Shown here one piece after another: positions 21,748 through 30,827 of a DNA stretch of 64,000 nt. The position numbers and the translations under genes are program-made. The notes below the pieces were generated by a model, which did not search any database, was not told the DNA's origin, and was given only the letters and a program-made list of their open reading frames with translations. The stretch covers positions 28,982 to 92,981 of the forward strand of contig JAIPUZ010000113.1 of assembly GCA_022833215.1 (NCBI GenBank), written 5' to 3'. This DNA is from Mesorhizobium sp. GTDB taxonomy: Bacteria; Pseudomonadota; Alphaproteobacteria; Rhizobiales; Rhizobiaceae. Within the stretch, counting starts at the first letter, position 1. The number at the start of each line of letters is the position of its first letter.

Positions 21748-24700
21748 ATGCGTCGCCACCCTGCCATCGCTGACCTGCTCAAAGCCGCTGCCCCGCTCGG
21801 GCCGGGAGAGAGGTGGATCACGGTCCGCCCGCCCGGCCACGAAAAGGGCAGCCCTGTCCTGATCCGGGAGAACCCGGACGGCTCCGCGCACATCATCGGC
21901 GGCGCAGGCGGAAAATTGACCGGACTGCGCATCACCCCCTCCCGGACTGGCGAAAGCGCCTCACAGGCCGCACAGCGGCGTCAGGAAGCCCGTAAGAAGG
22001 CGAGGGCCGACCGGGTAGCGCAGGACAAGGAATCCGGGCTCCACGAGGGCAAACAGGCCGCGCGCAAATCGCTGCAGGAGCAGAAGAAGGCTGCCGAGCA
22101 GGAATTCATCGCTGTCGTGGCGAAGGCCAAGGGCTGGAACGAGGCTGATCTGCAGTTCGATCCCGGCAAGTTCCCCGACCTGTCGCCGCGTGCCATGAAA
22201 TCGCTCGAAGCTCGCCACCACCGCGAAACCCTGAAGGCGGCGCATGCGGCTGCCCGGGAGGCTGGCGATCAGGCCCGCCTTGATCATGGCGCCCGCGAGG
22301 CAGCCGTGGGCGAAATCCCGCTTGCCTCCGAAGACCCGGACACGTTGTCGGTGGCGGACATCGACCCGGTGAAGCCGGCCGGCTCGGGGCTGGGCTTCTC
22401 GGCGGACTACGGCAAACGAGCGGCCGAGGCCGGCGTCGGCCCGGCCGAGGCTGCTGCCGTGCTCGCGCAGGCCCGGGAGGCCAAGCTCGCGGCGATGACG
22501 CCTGAAGAGCGCGAGGCGGTGCTGGCGCGCGGCAAGGCCAAGGAGCAGCTGGCGCAGGAGCTGGATGCCGTGCGCGACACGCCCCTTTTCGACCCGAAGG
22601 GGGCCGAGCGGCAGGCGGACATGAAGGCGTCGCTTGAAATTCTGAAAGCCCGGAAGAAGCTGCAACTCCTGCAGCAACAGGCCGCTACCGCCGGGAGGGA
22701 GATCGACGAAGCCGACGCGCTGCCGAAAGCCTACCGCTTGGACGTATCGGACGATGACGCCCAGCTGGAGGCGTCCGTGCGTGCCGATATCGAGAATGAC
22801 CTGCGCACGGCTGCTGCGCGGTCGTTCCTGTCCGAAATCGACCAGCACGACCGTGGGGCGCTCGGGCGCCATATCGGCGTCGGCGCGTACAACGCCATGA
22901 ATTCGCTGTCCCTGACTGTCGCCGGGCAGGGGCTGATCGACCGCTCCGTGGTCGACGTGCTGGGCGTGGCCGGTGCCGCGCAGGTGCTGGCGCGCCGGCT
23001 GCGGTCGTCGCTGTCGCCGGCAGAGTTCGAGCAGGTCAGCGATGCGCTGGGCAGCTTTCATGCCGACACCTATGCCACGGCTACCGCCGACGCCCTGAAG
23101 CAGGCGAAGGATTGGCACGGGATCGCCGCCGGGATCGAATTGCCGACGGCCATCACCACGGCCGAGGACATGCAGCTCGCACAGGATCTGAACGAGCGGC
23201 GTCGTGGTGCTGTTGGCGAGGCCAAGCGGATCCTCGGGACGGTGCTGGGCGAGACGGAGGCGAACGCCGCCCTGGTGGCTGCCCTGCAGGCGCCTGGCAC
23301 CGACAAACTCGAAGTGCCCATGGGGAAAATGCGCGAGGACGCGGCCGTGAAGCAGGCGGCGGCGCTCGGGCTGCAGGACGGCGACTACGCCTTGGAGCGT
23401 GTCGGTGCGGAACTGGTCATGACCGTCGCGCCCGAGGGCATGGACCGGCTGGCGAAGCCGGTAGACCGCGAGGATCTGGCGCAGATCAAGCGCAGCCAAG
23501 CCATCATTCGTGGTGGCCACGACGAGGAAGGCTGGCTGCCGCTCGGGTTCGCTTTCCGGCCCGATCTGGCCATGCCGCCGGTATCGCCCGGCGTCGCCCC
23601 GCGTTTGGCGCGGCCGTTCGACCCTGCCGGCGGTGAGCTGGCGGAAGCCCTGCAGGACTACATCGGCGGCCGAATGGCTGATGGTGACCTGCCGGCTGAC
23701 ATTCTGGCCGACGTCCAGTCGGCGGAAATGTTCCAGAAAGCCGGCGATAGCGACGCCTACCGCACCGCTCTGGACGCTGTCGCCCCTTTGAAGGGCGCGG
23801 ACGGGAAGATGCAGACGGCTGACGCCCTGGCGCCGCTGTTCGACCAGTATGCCGACGCCTTCGTGAAGAAAGCCTACGGCGGCGAGCGCTCGACGCTAAA
23901 CCGCCAGACGGTGGCGATGGACAAGGTGTCCGTCGAGGCCATGCACCGGGCGCTGTCGGATCACCCCGAGGGTGTCGTCGCCTACAAGCCGGTGGGCGAT
24001 CTCACGCCGCAGGACCAGCGGGCGCTGCGGGAATATTTCGCCAAGAACGTTGCTCGCGAGTCGCCGGAGGAATCGTCCCTGCGTGCGCGGGTGGAGGAAC
24101 TGGACGCGGCCGAGCCCCAACGCACGGCCACCGACATGTTCGGCGAGGTTTCCGAAAACCCCGCCTGGGCGCAGTGGAAGGCCGAACGCGACGAGTCGGC
24201 TGCCAAGCACAACGCCGCGTCGCTCACCTGGGACAAGTACGTCAAGGCCCACCGCGGCACGGCGCGCGCCTACGAATCCATGCAGGATCTGATCCGCTCG
24301 AACGTGGCGGACAAGTTCGCGCATCATCACAACGCGCTGCGGCCGGACGCCCCGCTGAAGGTAGGCCGGGCTTCGATCCGCAACAACCTCACCCACCTCG
24401 ACACGGTGGACCCGGCGGCGCGGGCCGCGCGGCAGGCCAAGGAGGCGGCGCTGCGGGACTCTCTGCGCGAGCGCGTCGGAGGCAAATATGCCGGCGGCGC
24501 GATCTCGGGCAAGCTGGATGCTGCCCGCGAGCAGCAGGCCGCGTTCGAGCAGGCGCAGATGGGCTTCTTCTCGTCGGAGGAAGCCCCGGCGTCTGCCCCG
24601 GACACGAAGCTGGCGGCGGACCAGCGGCACACCCTCGGCCATGTCGCCGAGCGTCAGCTGGCGCAGATGGCCGGTATGGTCGGGCAGAACTTCAAGCCGG

Positions 24701-26295
24701 GCGATCCCGTCAAGCTGTGGAATCCCTCCATGTCGGGGAAGTACGCCCCGCAGCAGCGCGCGATCAAGATGTGGGAGGCGAACCGGCGGCTGGGCGGCGC
24801 GCTCGGCGCGGGCTCGGGCAAGACCGCCATCATGCTGGGCGGCTTCTCGCACCTGCATGCCAAGGGCAAGGTCAAGCGGGCGATCATGCTGGTGCCCTCG
24901 ATCGTGCAGGGCCAGTTCGCCGGCGAGGCGCTGCGCTACCTCGAGCCGGGCAAGTACAAGTGGCATATCCAGCCGGGCGCCAGCCGGGATGAGCGCATCG
25001 CCGCCTACAAGGATCCGTCGCACCACTTCTGTGTCATGACGCACCAGTCCTTCCGGGATGACATGATCCACCTGGGTGCGAAGCATGCCGGGGTCGACGA
25101 GGCCGCGATGGCCCAGCAGCTTGCCGGCATGCAGCCTGGCGAGCGGCAAGCCTGGATCCGCAGTGTCATGGAAAAAGAGGGCATCCGCTTCGACATGACG
25201 GCCGTGGACGAGGCCCACGAAACGGTGAATCGTGCGGGCAAGCAGGACTCCAGTCTGTCCAACCTGACCGAGGCGCTGGGCGACCACACCCCGTATTACG
25301 GCTATTTCTCCGGCGACCCGGTGAAGAATGACGCCTCCGAGATTCACTCGGTCCTGCAGAAGCTGGACCGCAGCCGGTATGGCGACCGGGCCGAGTTCAT
25401 GCGCAAATACGGCGCGGACACCATGTCGTCGAAGGACGCCCTGCGCCGGGAAATGTCGCGCTACGTGTTCCCGAACAAGATCAGCTCCGGGGTGAACGCC
25501 GATCGGCAGCGCGTGCAGGTCGAGCTTTCCGCCGGCCAGAAGAAGGCCCTGCGCGACCTGGACGGCCATTTCTCGACGGCGCGCCTGGCGAAGATGCGCG
25601 GCGAGGTCGCGGTCGATGCGATGAAGGCGATCTCGCCCGGCTCGTTCGAGGGCGTCCCGGACGACCAGCACAAGGCCGTGGCCGAAAAGCTGCAGAAGTC
25701 GCTGGGCATCTTGAAAAACTCCGCGACGCGCCGGGTCATCAATTCCCACCCCGACAACGCGAAATACGAGGCTACGGTGAAGGAGGTCATGGCGCGGCCG
25801 GATCGGCAAGGCGTCGTGTTCGCCCATGCCCGTGCCGATGTTGCCGGCCTGAAGGCCAAGCTGGAGGCGGCGGGCAAGCGCGTGGTCACGATTACGGGCT
25901 CGGACAGCGCGGCGGAGAAGGACCGGAAAAAGAAGATGTTCAACCCGGAAAAGGGCGAGGCGCAGGCCGATATCCTGCTGGCCTCGGACGCCGGCGCCGT
26001 GGGCATGAACCTGCAGTCGGGCCGCTACCTGATCCAGCACGATATCCCCGACACAGCCAAGACCCACGGCCAGCGCAATGCCCGGATCGACCGTCTCGGG
26101 CAGAAGAACGACGTCGAGCTTATCGACATGGTCGCCAACCACCGGGAGGAATTCCGCGCTCGGGATCGGCTGGAGAAAAAGTACGGGATCCGCGACCTGA
26201 TGACGTCGCCGCTGGAAGGGCTCGATGACAGCGGACTCGCATGGTATCTCCGGCAGCGTCAGGCTGCAGATGCGGGACACTTGTCCGAAAATTGA
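21748..26295 (+). CDS. Giant SF2 (DEAD/DEAH, SNF2-like) helicase, probable virion protein
   Basis: At 1515 residues the protein has a long Ala/Glu-rich helical N-terminal two thirds of unknown function and a C-terminal SF2 motor: GAGSGKT at 1020-1026 (Walker A), DEAH at 1154-1157 (Walker B), DAGAVGMNLQ near 1415 (motif V) and Q1442-RNARIDRLGQ (motif VI). The motor is a translocase of the SNF2/DarB kind. In P1-type phages such helicases are injected with the DNA and block restriction; location between MuF and protease genes suggests the same here, as inference. Leaderless late promoter; followed 14 bases later by a small secreted protein gene. Confidence 0.85.
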   Translation: MRRHPAIADLLKAAAPLGPGERWITVRPPGHEKGSPVLIRENPDGSAHIIGGAGGKLTGLRITPSRTGESASQAAQRRQEARKKARADRVAQDKESGLHEGKQAARKSLQEQKKAAEQEFIAVVAKAKGWNEADLQFDPGKFPDLSPRAMKSLEARHHRETLKAAHAAAREAGDQARLDHGAREAAVGEIPLASEDPDTLSVADIDPVKPAGSGLGFSADYGKRAAEAGVGPAEAAAVLAQAREAKLAAMTPEEREAVLARGKAKEQLAQELDAVRDTPLFDPKGAERQADMKASLEILKARKKLQLLQQQAATAGREIDEADALPKAYRLDVSDDDAQLEASVRADIENDLRTAAARSFLSEIDQHDRGALGRHIGVGAYNAMNSLSLTVAGQGLIDRSVVDVLGVAGAAQVLARRLRSSLSPAEFEQVSDALGSFHADTYATATADALKQAKDWHGIAAGIELPTAITTAEDMQLAQDLNERRRGAVGEAKRILGTVLGETEANAALVAALQAPGTDKLEVPMGKMREDAAVKQAAALGLQDGDYALERVGAELVMTVAPEGMDRLAKPVDREDLAQIKRSQAIIRGGHDEEGWLPLGFAFRPDLAMPPVSPGVAPRLARPFDPAGGELAEALQDYIGGRMADGDLPADILADVQSAEMFQKAGDSDAYRTALDAVAPLKGADGKMQTADALAPLFDQYADAFVKKAYGGERSTLNRQTVAMDKVSVEAMHRALSDHPEGVVAYKPVGDLTPQDQRALREYFAKNVARESPEESSLRARVEELDAAEPQRTATDMFGEVSENPAWAQWKAERDESAAKHNAASLTWDKYVKAHRGTARAYESMQDLIRSNVADKFAHHHNALRPDAPLKVGRASIRNNLTHLDTVDPAARAARQAKEAALRDSLRERVGGKYAGGAISGKLDAAREQQAAFEQAQMGFFSSEEAPASAPDTKLAADQRHTLGHVAERQLAQMAGMVGQNFKPGDPVKLWNPSMSGKYAPQQRAIKMWEANRRLGGALGAGSGKTAIMLGGFSHLHAKGKVKRAIMLVPSIVQGQFAGEALRYLEPGKYKWHIQPGASRDERIAAYKDPSHHFCVMTHQSFRDDMIHLGAKHAGVDEAAMAQQLAGMQPGERQAWIRSVMEKEGIRFDMTAVDEAHETVNRAGKQDSSLSNLTEALGDHTPYYGYFSGDPVKNDASEIHSVLQKLDRSRYGDRAEFMRKYGADTMSSKDALRREMSRYVFPNKISSGVNADRQRVQVELSAGQKKALRDLDGHFSTARLAKMRGEVAVDAMKAISPGSFEGVPDDQHKAVAEKLQKSLGILKNSATRRVINSHPDNAKYEATVKEVMARPDRQGVVFAHARADVAGLKAKLEAAGKRVVTITGSDSAAEKDRKKKMFNPEKGEAQADILLASDAGAVGMNLQSGRYLIQHDIPDTAKTHGQRNARIDRLGQKNDVELIDMVANHREEFRARDRLEKKYGIRDLMTSPLEGLDDSGLAWYLRQRQAADAGHLSEN

Positions 26296-26309
26296 GTATT
26301 ATCAGTGTC

Positions 26310-26531
26310 ATGAAACGATCCCTCGCCATCCTGTGCCTCGCCGTCGCGGCGGCGATCGCACTGCCCGGTTCCGTCGCAGCCGTCGCTGCGGATGCCGGCT
26401 CGTGCTACGCCATCGCCGATGGCGATGCGCGCATGTACTGCCTCGCGCGTGCTCATGGCGATCCGGGCCGGTGCTACGCCATCCACGATTCCGGTATGCG
26501 GTCGCAGTGCTTGGCCGAGGTGCGGAAATGA
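26310..26531 (+). CDS. Small exported protein with two cysteine repeats (73 aa)
   Basis: Start at ATG 26310. A typical signal peptide (MKRSLAILCLAVAAAIALPG with Ala-x-Ala sites after it) is followed by two copies of a CYAI-x(7)-R-x2-CLA unit (CYAIADGDARMYCLA and CYAIHDSGMRSQCLA), each able to form a disulphide in the periplasm. The gene lies between helicase and protease. Similar small Cys-repeat exported proteins occur in phages without known role; superinfection exclusion or lysis control are guesses. It overlaps the next gene by ATGA. Confidence 0.7.
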   Translation: MKRSLAILCLAVAAAIALPGSVAAVAADAGSCYAIADGDARMYCLARAHGDPGRCYAIHDSGMRSQCLAEVRK

Positions 26532-26776
26532 AACCCGATGGTGTCCGCTCTCAGCTTGCCGATCTGTCCGCGCTGCAGGCGCGCACCGATGCCGACGAGC
26601 GGAAGATTCTCGCGGCGGCGGAGAAGCGCCACGATGATCTGCAGGCGCAGATGCACGCCACGAAAAAGGACGCCGTTCTGGATGAGGGTGCCGCCTCGCG
26701 GTATCTCGCCATGACCGAGGAACTCGGGCAGGTCAGTATTGTCATCGCCAAGGCACGAGAGGCGCTTGGCGTGTAG
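26528..26776 (+). CDS. Hypothetical coiled-coil protein (82 aa)
   Basis: Starts in an ATGA overlap with the exported protein. The product is one long charged helix (ADLSALQARTDADERKILAA and so on), likely a coiled coil. Its TAG stop belongs to a GTAGG/CCTAC hairpin, and a rho-independent terminator follows. No family recognised; coding by context. Confidence 0.6.
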   Translation: MKPDGVRSQLADLSALQARTDADERKILAAAEKRHDDLQAQMHATKKDAVLDEGAASRYLAMTEELGQVSIVIAKAREALGV

Positions 26777-26801
26777 GTTTTCCCCTACCTTGGGATGCCT
26801 T

Positions 26802-26826
26802 GGGCCGCTTTTTGCGGCCCCTTTTT
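26802..26826 (+). terminator. Rho-independent terminator
   Basis: GGGCCGC and GCGGCCC form a 7-bp stem around a T-rich loop, followed by CTTTTT. It ends the helicase unit 25 bases before the protease promoter. Confidence 0.9.
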
Positions 26827-26850
26827 GTGGCCCCATGCGCGGCCCGGAGA

Positions 26851-26866
26851 GTCGTGACGTCAACAT
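26851..26866 (+). promoter_or_regulatory. Late-type promoter element 9 (GTCGTGAC GT CAACAT)
   Basis: The protease ATG is six bases after the last T; no Shine-Dalgarno. TGACG and CGTCA form a dyad across the region. Confidence 0.83.
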
Positions 26867-26872
26867 TGCGTC

Positions 26873-27754
26873 ATGCGATCCGACGATCAACTTCTCGGGC
26901 AAGTCCCGGACTTCATCTGCATCGAGTCCATGCTCAAGGCCACGCCGGCCGAGGAAGCAGGGGAGCGCTTCGTCTATATGGAAGCGTCCAAGGAGGATCG
27001 CGACCAGCAGAACGAGATCGTCCTGCAGAAGGCCCTCGGGGACAGCGCCGAGCACTTCCTGAAATTCGGAAATCTGGACATCGACCACAAGTCGATGCCC
27101 TCGGTCGCTCGCCGCTATGGCATCGACCAGCCCGAGTTGTGGGAGGTCGGCGTGCCCGTCGACGTCAGGTTCCGCGACGGGGCCACGTTCGTAAAGGCCA
27201 AGCTGTTCTCGGGCGACACCCCGCTGGCCGGGCGCGCCAATATGGTGTGGGACAGCATGACCAAGCTGAACCCGGCAAAGCGCTGGTATCCCAGCGTCGG
27301 CGGGGCGGTCATGGCGAAGTCCATCCAGCTCGACAAGAAGACCGGCGACCGGGTTGCCGTCGTCTCTAAGGTCCGCTGGACCAATCTCGCGATCAGCCAG
27401 CACCCGGTGAACCAGCATGTGGGCGGACTGTCGACCGTGCCTTTCGGCGCGCTGGCGAAGTCCTGGACCGCTGACGGCTTGGTGATCTCGAAATCTCTGG
27501 AGGCGGGCTACGGCTCCGACGTCGCCCAGCTATCCGGCGGCTCCGCGCTGCGCGTCCAGTCCTTGGACGGCGCGCCCGCCACCTATCACGAATTCCGCGA
27601 TGCCATCTCGCGTCAGGTGCTCGAAGGCCGGACCGGCCAGAGCAAGGACGCGCTGATCAAGCATTGCGGCGAAGTATTCGGCCTTTCGTCCGACGCGGCG
27701 ACCGAATGGGTATCGCGCTTCCTGCGCGATCTGAAAAATGGACTCAGGAGTTAA
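26873..27754 (+). CDS. Prohead protease with a capsid-like C-terminal segment
   Basis: A 293-residue protein. The N-terminal ~200 residues fit phage prohead serine proteases: FVYMEASKEDRDQQNEIV, the His in NLDIDHKSMP and the Ser in YPSVGGAVM. Such enzymes trim scaffold and capsid during head maturation. Residues 207-232 (KSLEAGYGSDVAQLSGGSAL and following) match residues 28-53 of the major capsid protein at about 21 of 26 positions, which suggests a common cleavage or scaffold-binding site. A 60-residue helical tail follows. First gene of the protease-scaffold-capsid unit, on a leaderless late promoter. Confidence 0.82.
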   Translation: MRSDDQLLGQVPDFICIESMLKATPAEEAGERFVYMEASKEDRDQQNEIVLQKALGDSAEHFLKFGNLDIDHKSMPSVARRYGIDQPELWEVGVPVDVRFRDGATFVKAKLFSGDTPLAGRANMVWDSMTKLNPAKRWYPSVGGAVMAKSIQLDKKTGDRVAVVSKVRWTNLAISQHPVNQHVGGLSTVPFGALAKSWTADGLVISKSLEAGYGSDVAQLSGGSALRVQSLDGAPATYHEFRDAISRQVLEGRTGQSKDALIKHCGEVFGLSSDAATEWVSRFLRDLKNGLRS

Positions 27755-27756
27755 TT

Positions 27757-28389
27757 ATGGACTTCAAGGAGCTTCTGGCGGCCGCGAACGAGGCGGCCGA
27801 CGAGCTGAAAAAGTCGCAGGTCGACGATGGCGATCAGGACGAGAAAATCCACGCTGCCGCTGGCGAAGATGACAACGACGCGGGCGATGCCGATGCCGGC
27901 GCTGACGAAGGTCAGGACGGCGAGGAAACCCTCGGCAAGTCGTTCAAGTTCACGCTGGAGGACGGCACCGAAATCGAGGCGCAGGACGGCACCGAACTGG
28001 TGAAGTCGCTCTTCACCCGTGTCGAAGAATCCGAGGGCGCGATCCAGCAGGCGCTGGGCGCCACGTTCGACCTGGTGAAATCGCAGGGCGCGGTGATCAA
28101 GTCGCAGGGCGAAATGATCAAGAACCTGCAGGCGCAGATCGGCAAGGTTTCGACCGCTGGTCGTGGCCGCAAAGCCATCCTGTCCGTGAACGAGCGTCAG
28201 GATCCGACCGCGCTGCGCAAGTCGCAGGCCGATGAACCCAAGGGCCTCAAGGCCGAGGAATTCATGGCGAAGGCCCTCGACCTGCAGGCCAGCGGCAAGC
28301 TCACCGGCCTCGACGTGGCGCGCATCGAAGCCTCGCTCAACGAAGGTGTTCCCGTCGCCGACGACCTCGTTCGTCGCGTGATGGCCTGA
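27757..28389 (+). CDS. Scaffold-like head protein
   Basis: CAGGAG lies seven bases before ATG 27757. The 210-residue product has an extremely acidic N-terminal half (runs of Asp/Glu/Ala), a helical middle (ESEGAIQQALGATFDLVKSQ then GAVIKSQGEMIKNLQAQIG) that should form a coiled coil, and a C-terminal basic-acidic part. Composition, length and place between protease and capsid fit an internal scaffold protein that directs capsid assembly and is then degraded. No sequence signature beyond that. Confidence 0.75.
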   Translation: MDFKELLAAANEAADELKKSQVDDGDQDEKIHAAAGEDDNDAGDADAGADEGQDGEETLGKSFKFTLEDGTEIEAQDGTELVKSLFTRVEESEGAIQQALGATFDLVKSQGAVIKSQGEMIKNLQAQIGKVSTAGRGRKAILSVNERQDPTALRKSQADEPKGLKAEEFMAKALDLQASGKLTGLDVARIEASLNEGVPVADDLVRRVMA

Positions 28390-28448
28390 TCGGCCAAGCC
28401 GCACCCTAGCGCATCCATAAAACGTCCGCATACCTCTCAGGAGAAAAC

Positions 28449-29927
28449 ATGGACTTCCTTACCAATCCGAACACCTCCGGCCTGGGGGTGGCGGGCGAGA
28501 TGACCTCGCAGCAGCTGCAGGAACTGCAGAAATCGCTGCAAGCCGGCTATGGCTCGGACATGGCTGAACTGCAGGGCGGCTCGGCGCTGCGTATCCAGTC
28601 CCTGGATACCACGCTGCAGGCCACCGTGCAGGACAACAAGCACTTCGCGCTGTTCAACGCGCTGGCGAAGCCCAAGGCGACGGCGGTGCTGGACGAATGG
28701 TCCGAGCAGAAGTCGATCGGCGGCTGGCTGGGCTCGACCTTCAACACGCAGGACGGCGCGGCCATGGAAACGCATGGCGAGTACCAGCGCATGGTCGGCA
28801 AGGTCAAATACCAGACGACCTACCGCAAGATCCCGATCGTGCTCGACCGCCAGAACAACCTGTCCGATCCGGTCGCACTGGAAACCGTCAACGGCACCAA
28901 GCAGCTGCTGTCCGATATCGAGTTCGGCCTGTTCGAGGGCGACGACGAAGTTCTGCCCCTGTCGTTCCCCGGCATCACCAAGCAGATCGAAGATCTCGGC
29001 AGCACCGATCACGTCATCGACATGAACGGCCAGCCGCTGGACAAGGTCGACCCCGTGATGAAGGCAGCGCAGACCGTGTTCGGCTTCGGCAACTTCGGGG
29101 TGATCACCGACCTGTACATCCCGCCCAGCATCCAGACCGACCTGAACAACCATCTGGATCCCGCCTTCCGCGTGGCGCTGGACAACACGCCGAACAGTAT
29201 CGCCTACGGCACCCACGTTCGTGCGATCCAGACGTCTTGGGGCGCCATCGCCACTCGCAACGACGTGTTCATCCGCGATGCCGAGGGCTACCTGAAGAAG
29301 CCCTTCGAGGTCCGCAACCCCATCCTGCTGGAAGTGGCCGTCAAGAACGCCAACTTCAAGCCCGCGGGCGTGACGGCGGTAGCCGATGCCAGCGGCGGTG
29401 CCAGCTCGCGCTGGAACGCTGATCGTGCCGGCGACTACGTCTACGCGGTCACCGGCATCAACAAGGACGGCGAGACGCAGGCGGTGTTCCCGTCCGGCGG
29501 CGCGGTGACCGTGGCGGCCGGTGGCAAGGTGGTGATCACCATCACTCCGTCTGCGGCTGGTTCCGAGACGGGTTACGTGATCTATCGCGGCCGGCAGGAC
29601 TCCGCCAGCACCGAACTGCACGATCTGCGTGAAATGGTTCGCGTACCGAAGGAGCAGTCCGGCAACACGGTGTACGAGGACATCTGCCGCGCGATCCCCG
29701 GCTCGACCTCGGCCTACGCGCTGAACCTGTCGGCGGCGGACCATGCCATCGCCTGGCGGCAGTTCCTGCCGATGCTGAAGATCCCGATGGCGGCGGTGAA
29801 CTCGCCGATCATCCCGTGGCTGCAGATGATCTGCGGCTACCTGCGGATCACCAAGCGCAACCAGCACGTCGTCATCAAGAACGTCGTGCCGCGCAGCGCG
29901 AGCTGGAAGCCTTTCACGAACGCGTAA
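28449..29927 (+). CDS. Major capsid protein with inserted beta-sandwich domain
   Basis: The 492-residue protein begins with a helical arm (MTSQQLQELQKSLQAGYGSD) of the kind removed on maturation and continues with a HK97-type body (KYQTTYRKIPIVLDRQNNLS, GFGNFGVITDLYIPPS). Residues about 305-395 (from FKPAGVTAVADASGG to GSETGYVIYRGRQ) look like an inserted Ig/FnIII-type decoration domain exposed on the shell. CAGGAG is seven bases before the ATG. Followed by a UUCG hairpin that may stabilise the message or set the ratio to the downstream genes. Confidence 0.88.
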   Translation: MDFLTNPNTSGLGVAGEMTSQQLQELQKSLQAGYGSDMAELQGGSALRIQSLDTTLQATVQDNKHFALFNALAKPKATAVLDEWSEQKSIGGWLGSTFNTQDGAAMETHGEYQRMVGKVKYQTTYRKIPIVLDRQNNLSDPVALETVNGTKQLLSDIEFGLFEGDDEVLPLSFPGITKQIEDLGSTDHVIDMNGQPLDKVDPVMKAAQTVFGFGNFGVITDLYIPPSIQTDLNNHLDPAFRVALDNTPNSIAYGTHVRAIQTSWGAIATRNDVFIRDAEGYLKKPFEVRNPILLEVAVKNANFKPAGVTAVADASGGASSRWNADRAGDYVYAVTGINKDGETQAVFPSGGAVTVAAGGKVVITITPSAAGSETGYVIYRGRQDSASTELHDLREMVRVPKEQSGNTVYEDICRAIPGSTSAYALNLSAADHAIAWRQFLPMLKIPMAAVNSPIIPWLQMICGYLRITKRNQHVVIKNVVPRSASWKPFTNA

Positions 29928-29939
29928 TGGCTTGAAACT

Positions 29940-29957
29940 GGGCGGCTTCGGCCGCCC
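29940..29957 (+). promoter_or_regulatory. Very stable UUCG tetraloop hairpin after the capsid gene
   Basis: GGGCGGC-TTCG-GCCGCCC is a perfect 7-bp stem closed by a UUCG loop, with no U run after it. Such structures protect mRNA 3' ends or attenuate read-through, which would fit a capsid gene that needs far more product than its neighbours. Confidence 0.7.
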
Positions 29958-29980
29958 GGTTCATCACAGGAGGTTTCACT

Positions 29981-30391
29981 ATGAGCAAGACCGTTCAGGT
30001 AGTCCGGCAGAAGCCCGGCCTGCTGACCCCCATCAACGGCGTGGCCTTCAAGCCGCACGCCGAAGGCTCGATCTCGGAGCCGATCACCGTCGAGGTGGCC
30101 GAGAAGTTCCTCTGCGCCCCGGGCTACGTGGTGGTCGAGGACACCAAGGCTGCCGAACGTCAGCTGGCCGCTGCCGAGCAGAAGGCTGCAGATGAAAAGG
30201 CCGCGAAGGAAGCTGCCGAGAAGGAAGCCGCTGCCACTGCTGCCGCTGCTAAGGCGGCTGCAGACGCGGCTGCCGAAAAGGCTGCCGTCGAAGAAGCGGG
30301 CAAGAAGGCCGAGGCGAAGGGCTCACGCTCGAAGTCCGGCGACACCAAGCAGACCACCGGCGCCCCGGAAGGCGAGGGCTCGGTTTTCTAA
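29981..30391 (+). CDS. Small head-region protein with Ala/Lys-rich helix (136 aa)
   Basis: AGGAGG lies eight bases before ATG 29981. An N-terminal domain of about 55 residues (VQVVRQKPGLLTPINGVAFK) is followed by a long Ala/Glu/Lys helix of about 65 residues and a disordered tail. It directly follows the capsid gene, where decoration or head-tail joining proteins are usual. The helix resembles TolA-like low-complexity segments and carries no family information. Confidence 0.65.
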   Translation: MSKTVQVVRQKPGLLTPINGVAFKPHAEGSISEPITVEVAEKFLCAPGYVVVEDTKAAERQLAAAEQKAADEKAAKEAAEKEAAATAAAAKAAADAAAEKAAVEEAGKKAEAKGSRSKSGDTKQTTGAPEGEGSVF

Positions 30392-30400
30392 GGAGCGACT

Positions 30401-30799
30401 ATGTCGGATCCGTTTTTCCCCGTCAGCGTGCGCGAGACGCTGAACAAGATGAACCCGGCCGCAGCCCGCGTTGGGCTCGGAGATATCGTCGCCGATCTGC
30501 AAGAGAAAGCGGCGGAGCCGGATGCTCCGGCGGATATTCCCCCGGCCACGACGGCCGAGCCCGGGCTGATGTCGGCGCAGGACAAGTCGAAGCTGAACGG
30601 GATCGCTGCTCAAGCAACCCGCAACGAGACCGACGCGAACCTCCGAGACCGTGCGAACCACAGCGGCTCGCAGGCGGCGACCACGGTGAACGTGGCGGCT
30701 GACGCAGCCTCGGGAGTCGCCGCTGGTAACCTGCAGGTGGCGTTCGTTGCCCTGGCGAACCGGGTGAAGACGCTCGAGGACGCCGCCGGCGGCGGCTGA
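30401..30799 (+). CDS. Head fibre-like protein (132 aa)
   Basis: GGAGCG lies before ATG 30401. The middle, TTAEPGLMSAQDKSKLNGIA, is the pattern of phage fibre repeats that trimerise; the same phrase occurs in head and tail fibre proteins of many phages. The C-terminus is helical. Next to capsid genes a head fibre or decoration role is more likely than a tail fibre. Followed by a hairpin terminator. Confidence 0.65.
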   Translation: MSDPFFPVSVRETLNKMNPAAARVGLGDIVADLQEKAAEPDAPADIPPATTAEPGLMSAQDKSKLNGIAAQATRNETDANLRDRANHSGSQAATTVNVAADAASGVAAGNLQVAFVALANRVKTLEDAAGGG

Positions 30800-30827
30800 T
30801 TCCCCTCCTGTTTCATGGCCCTTTGGG

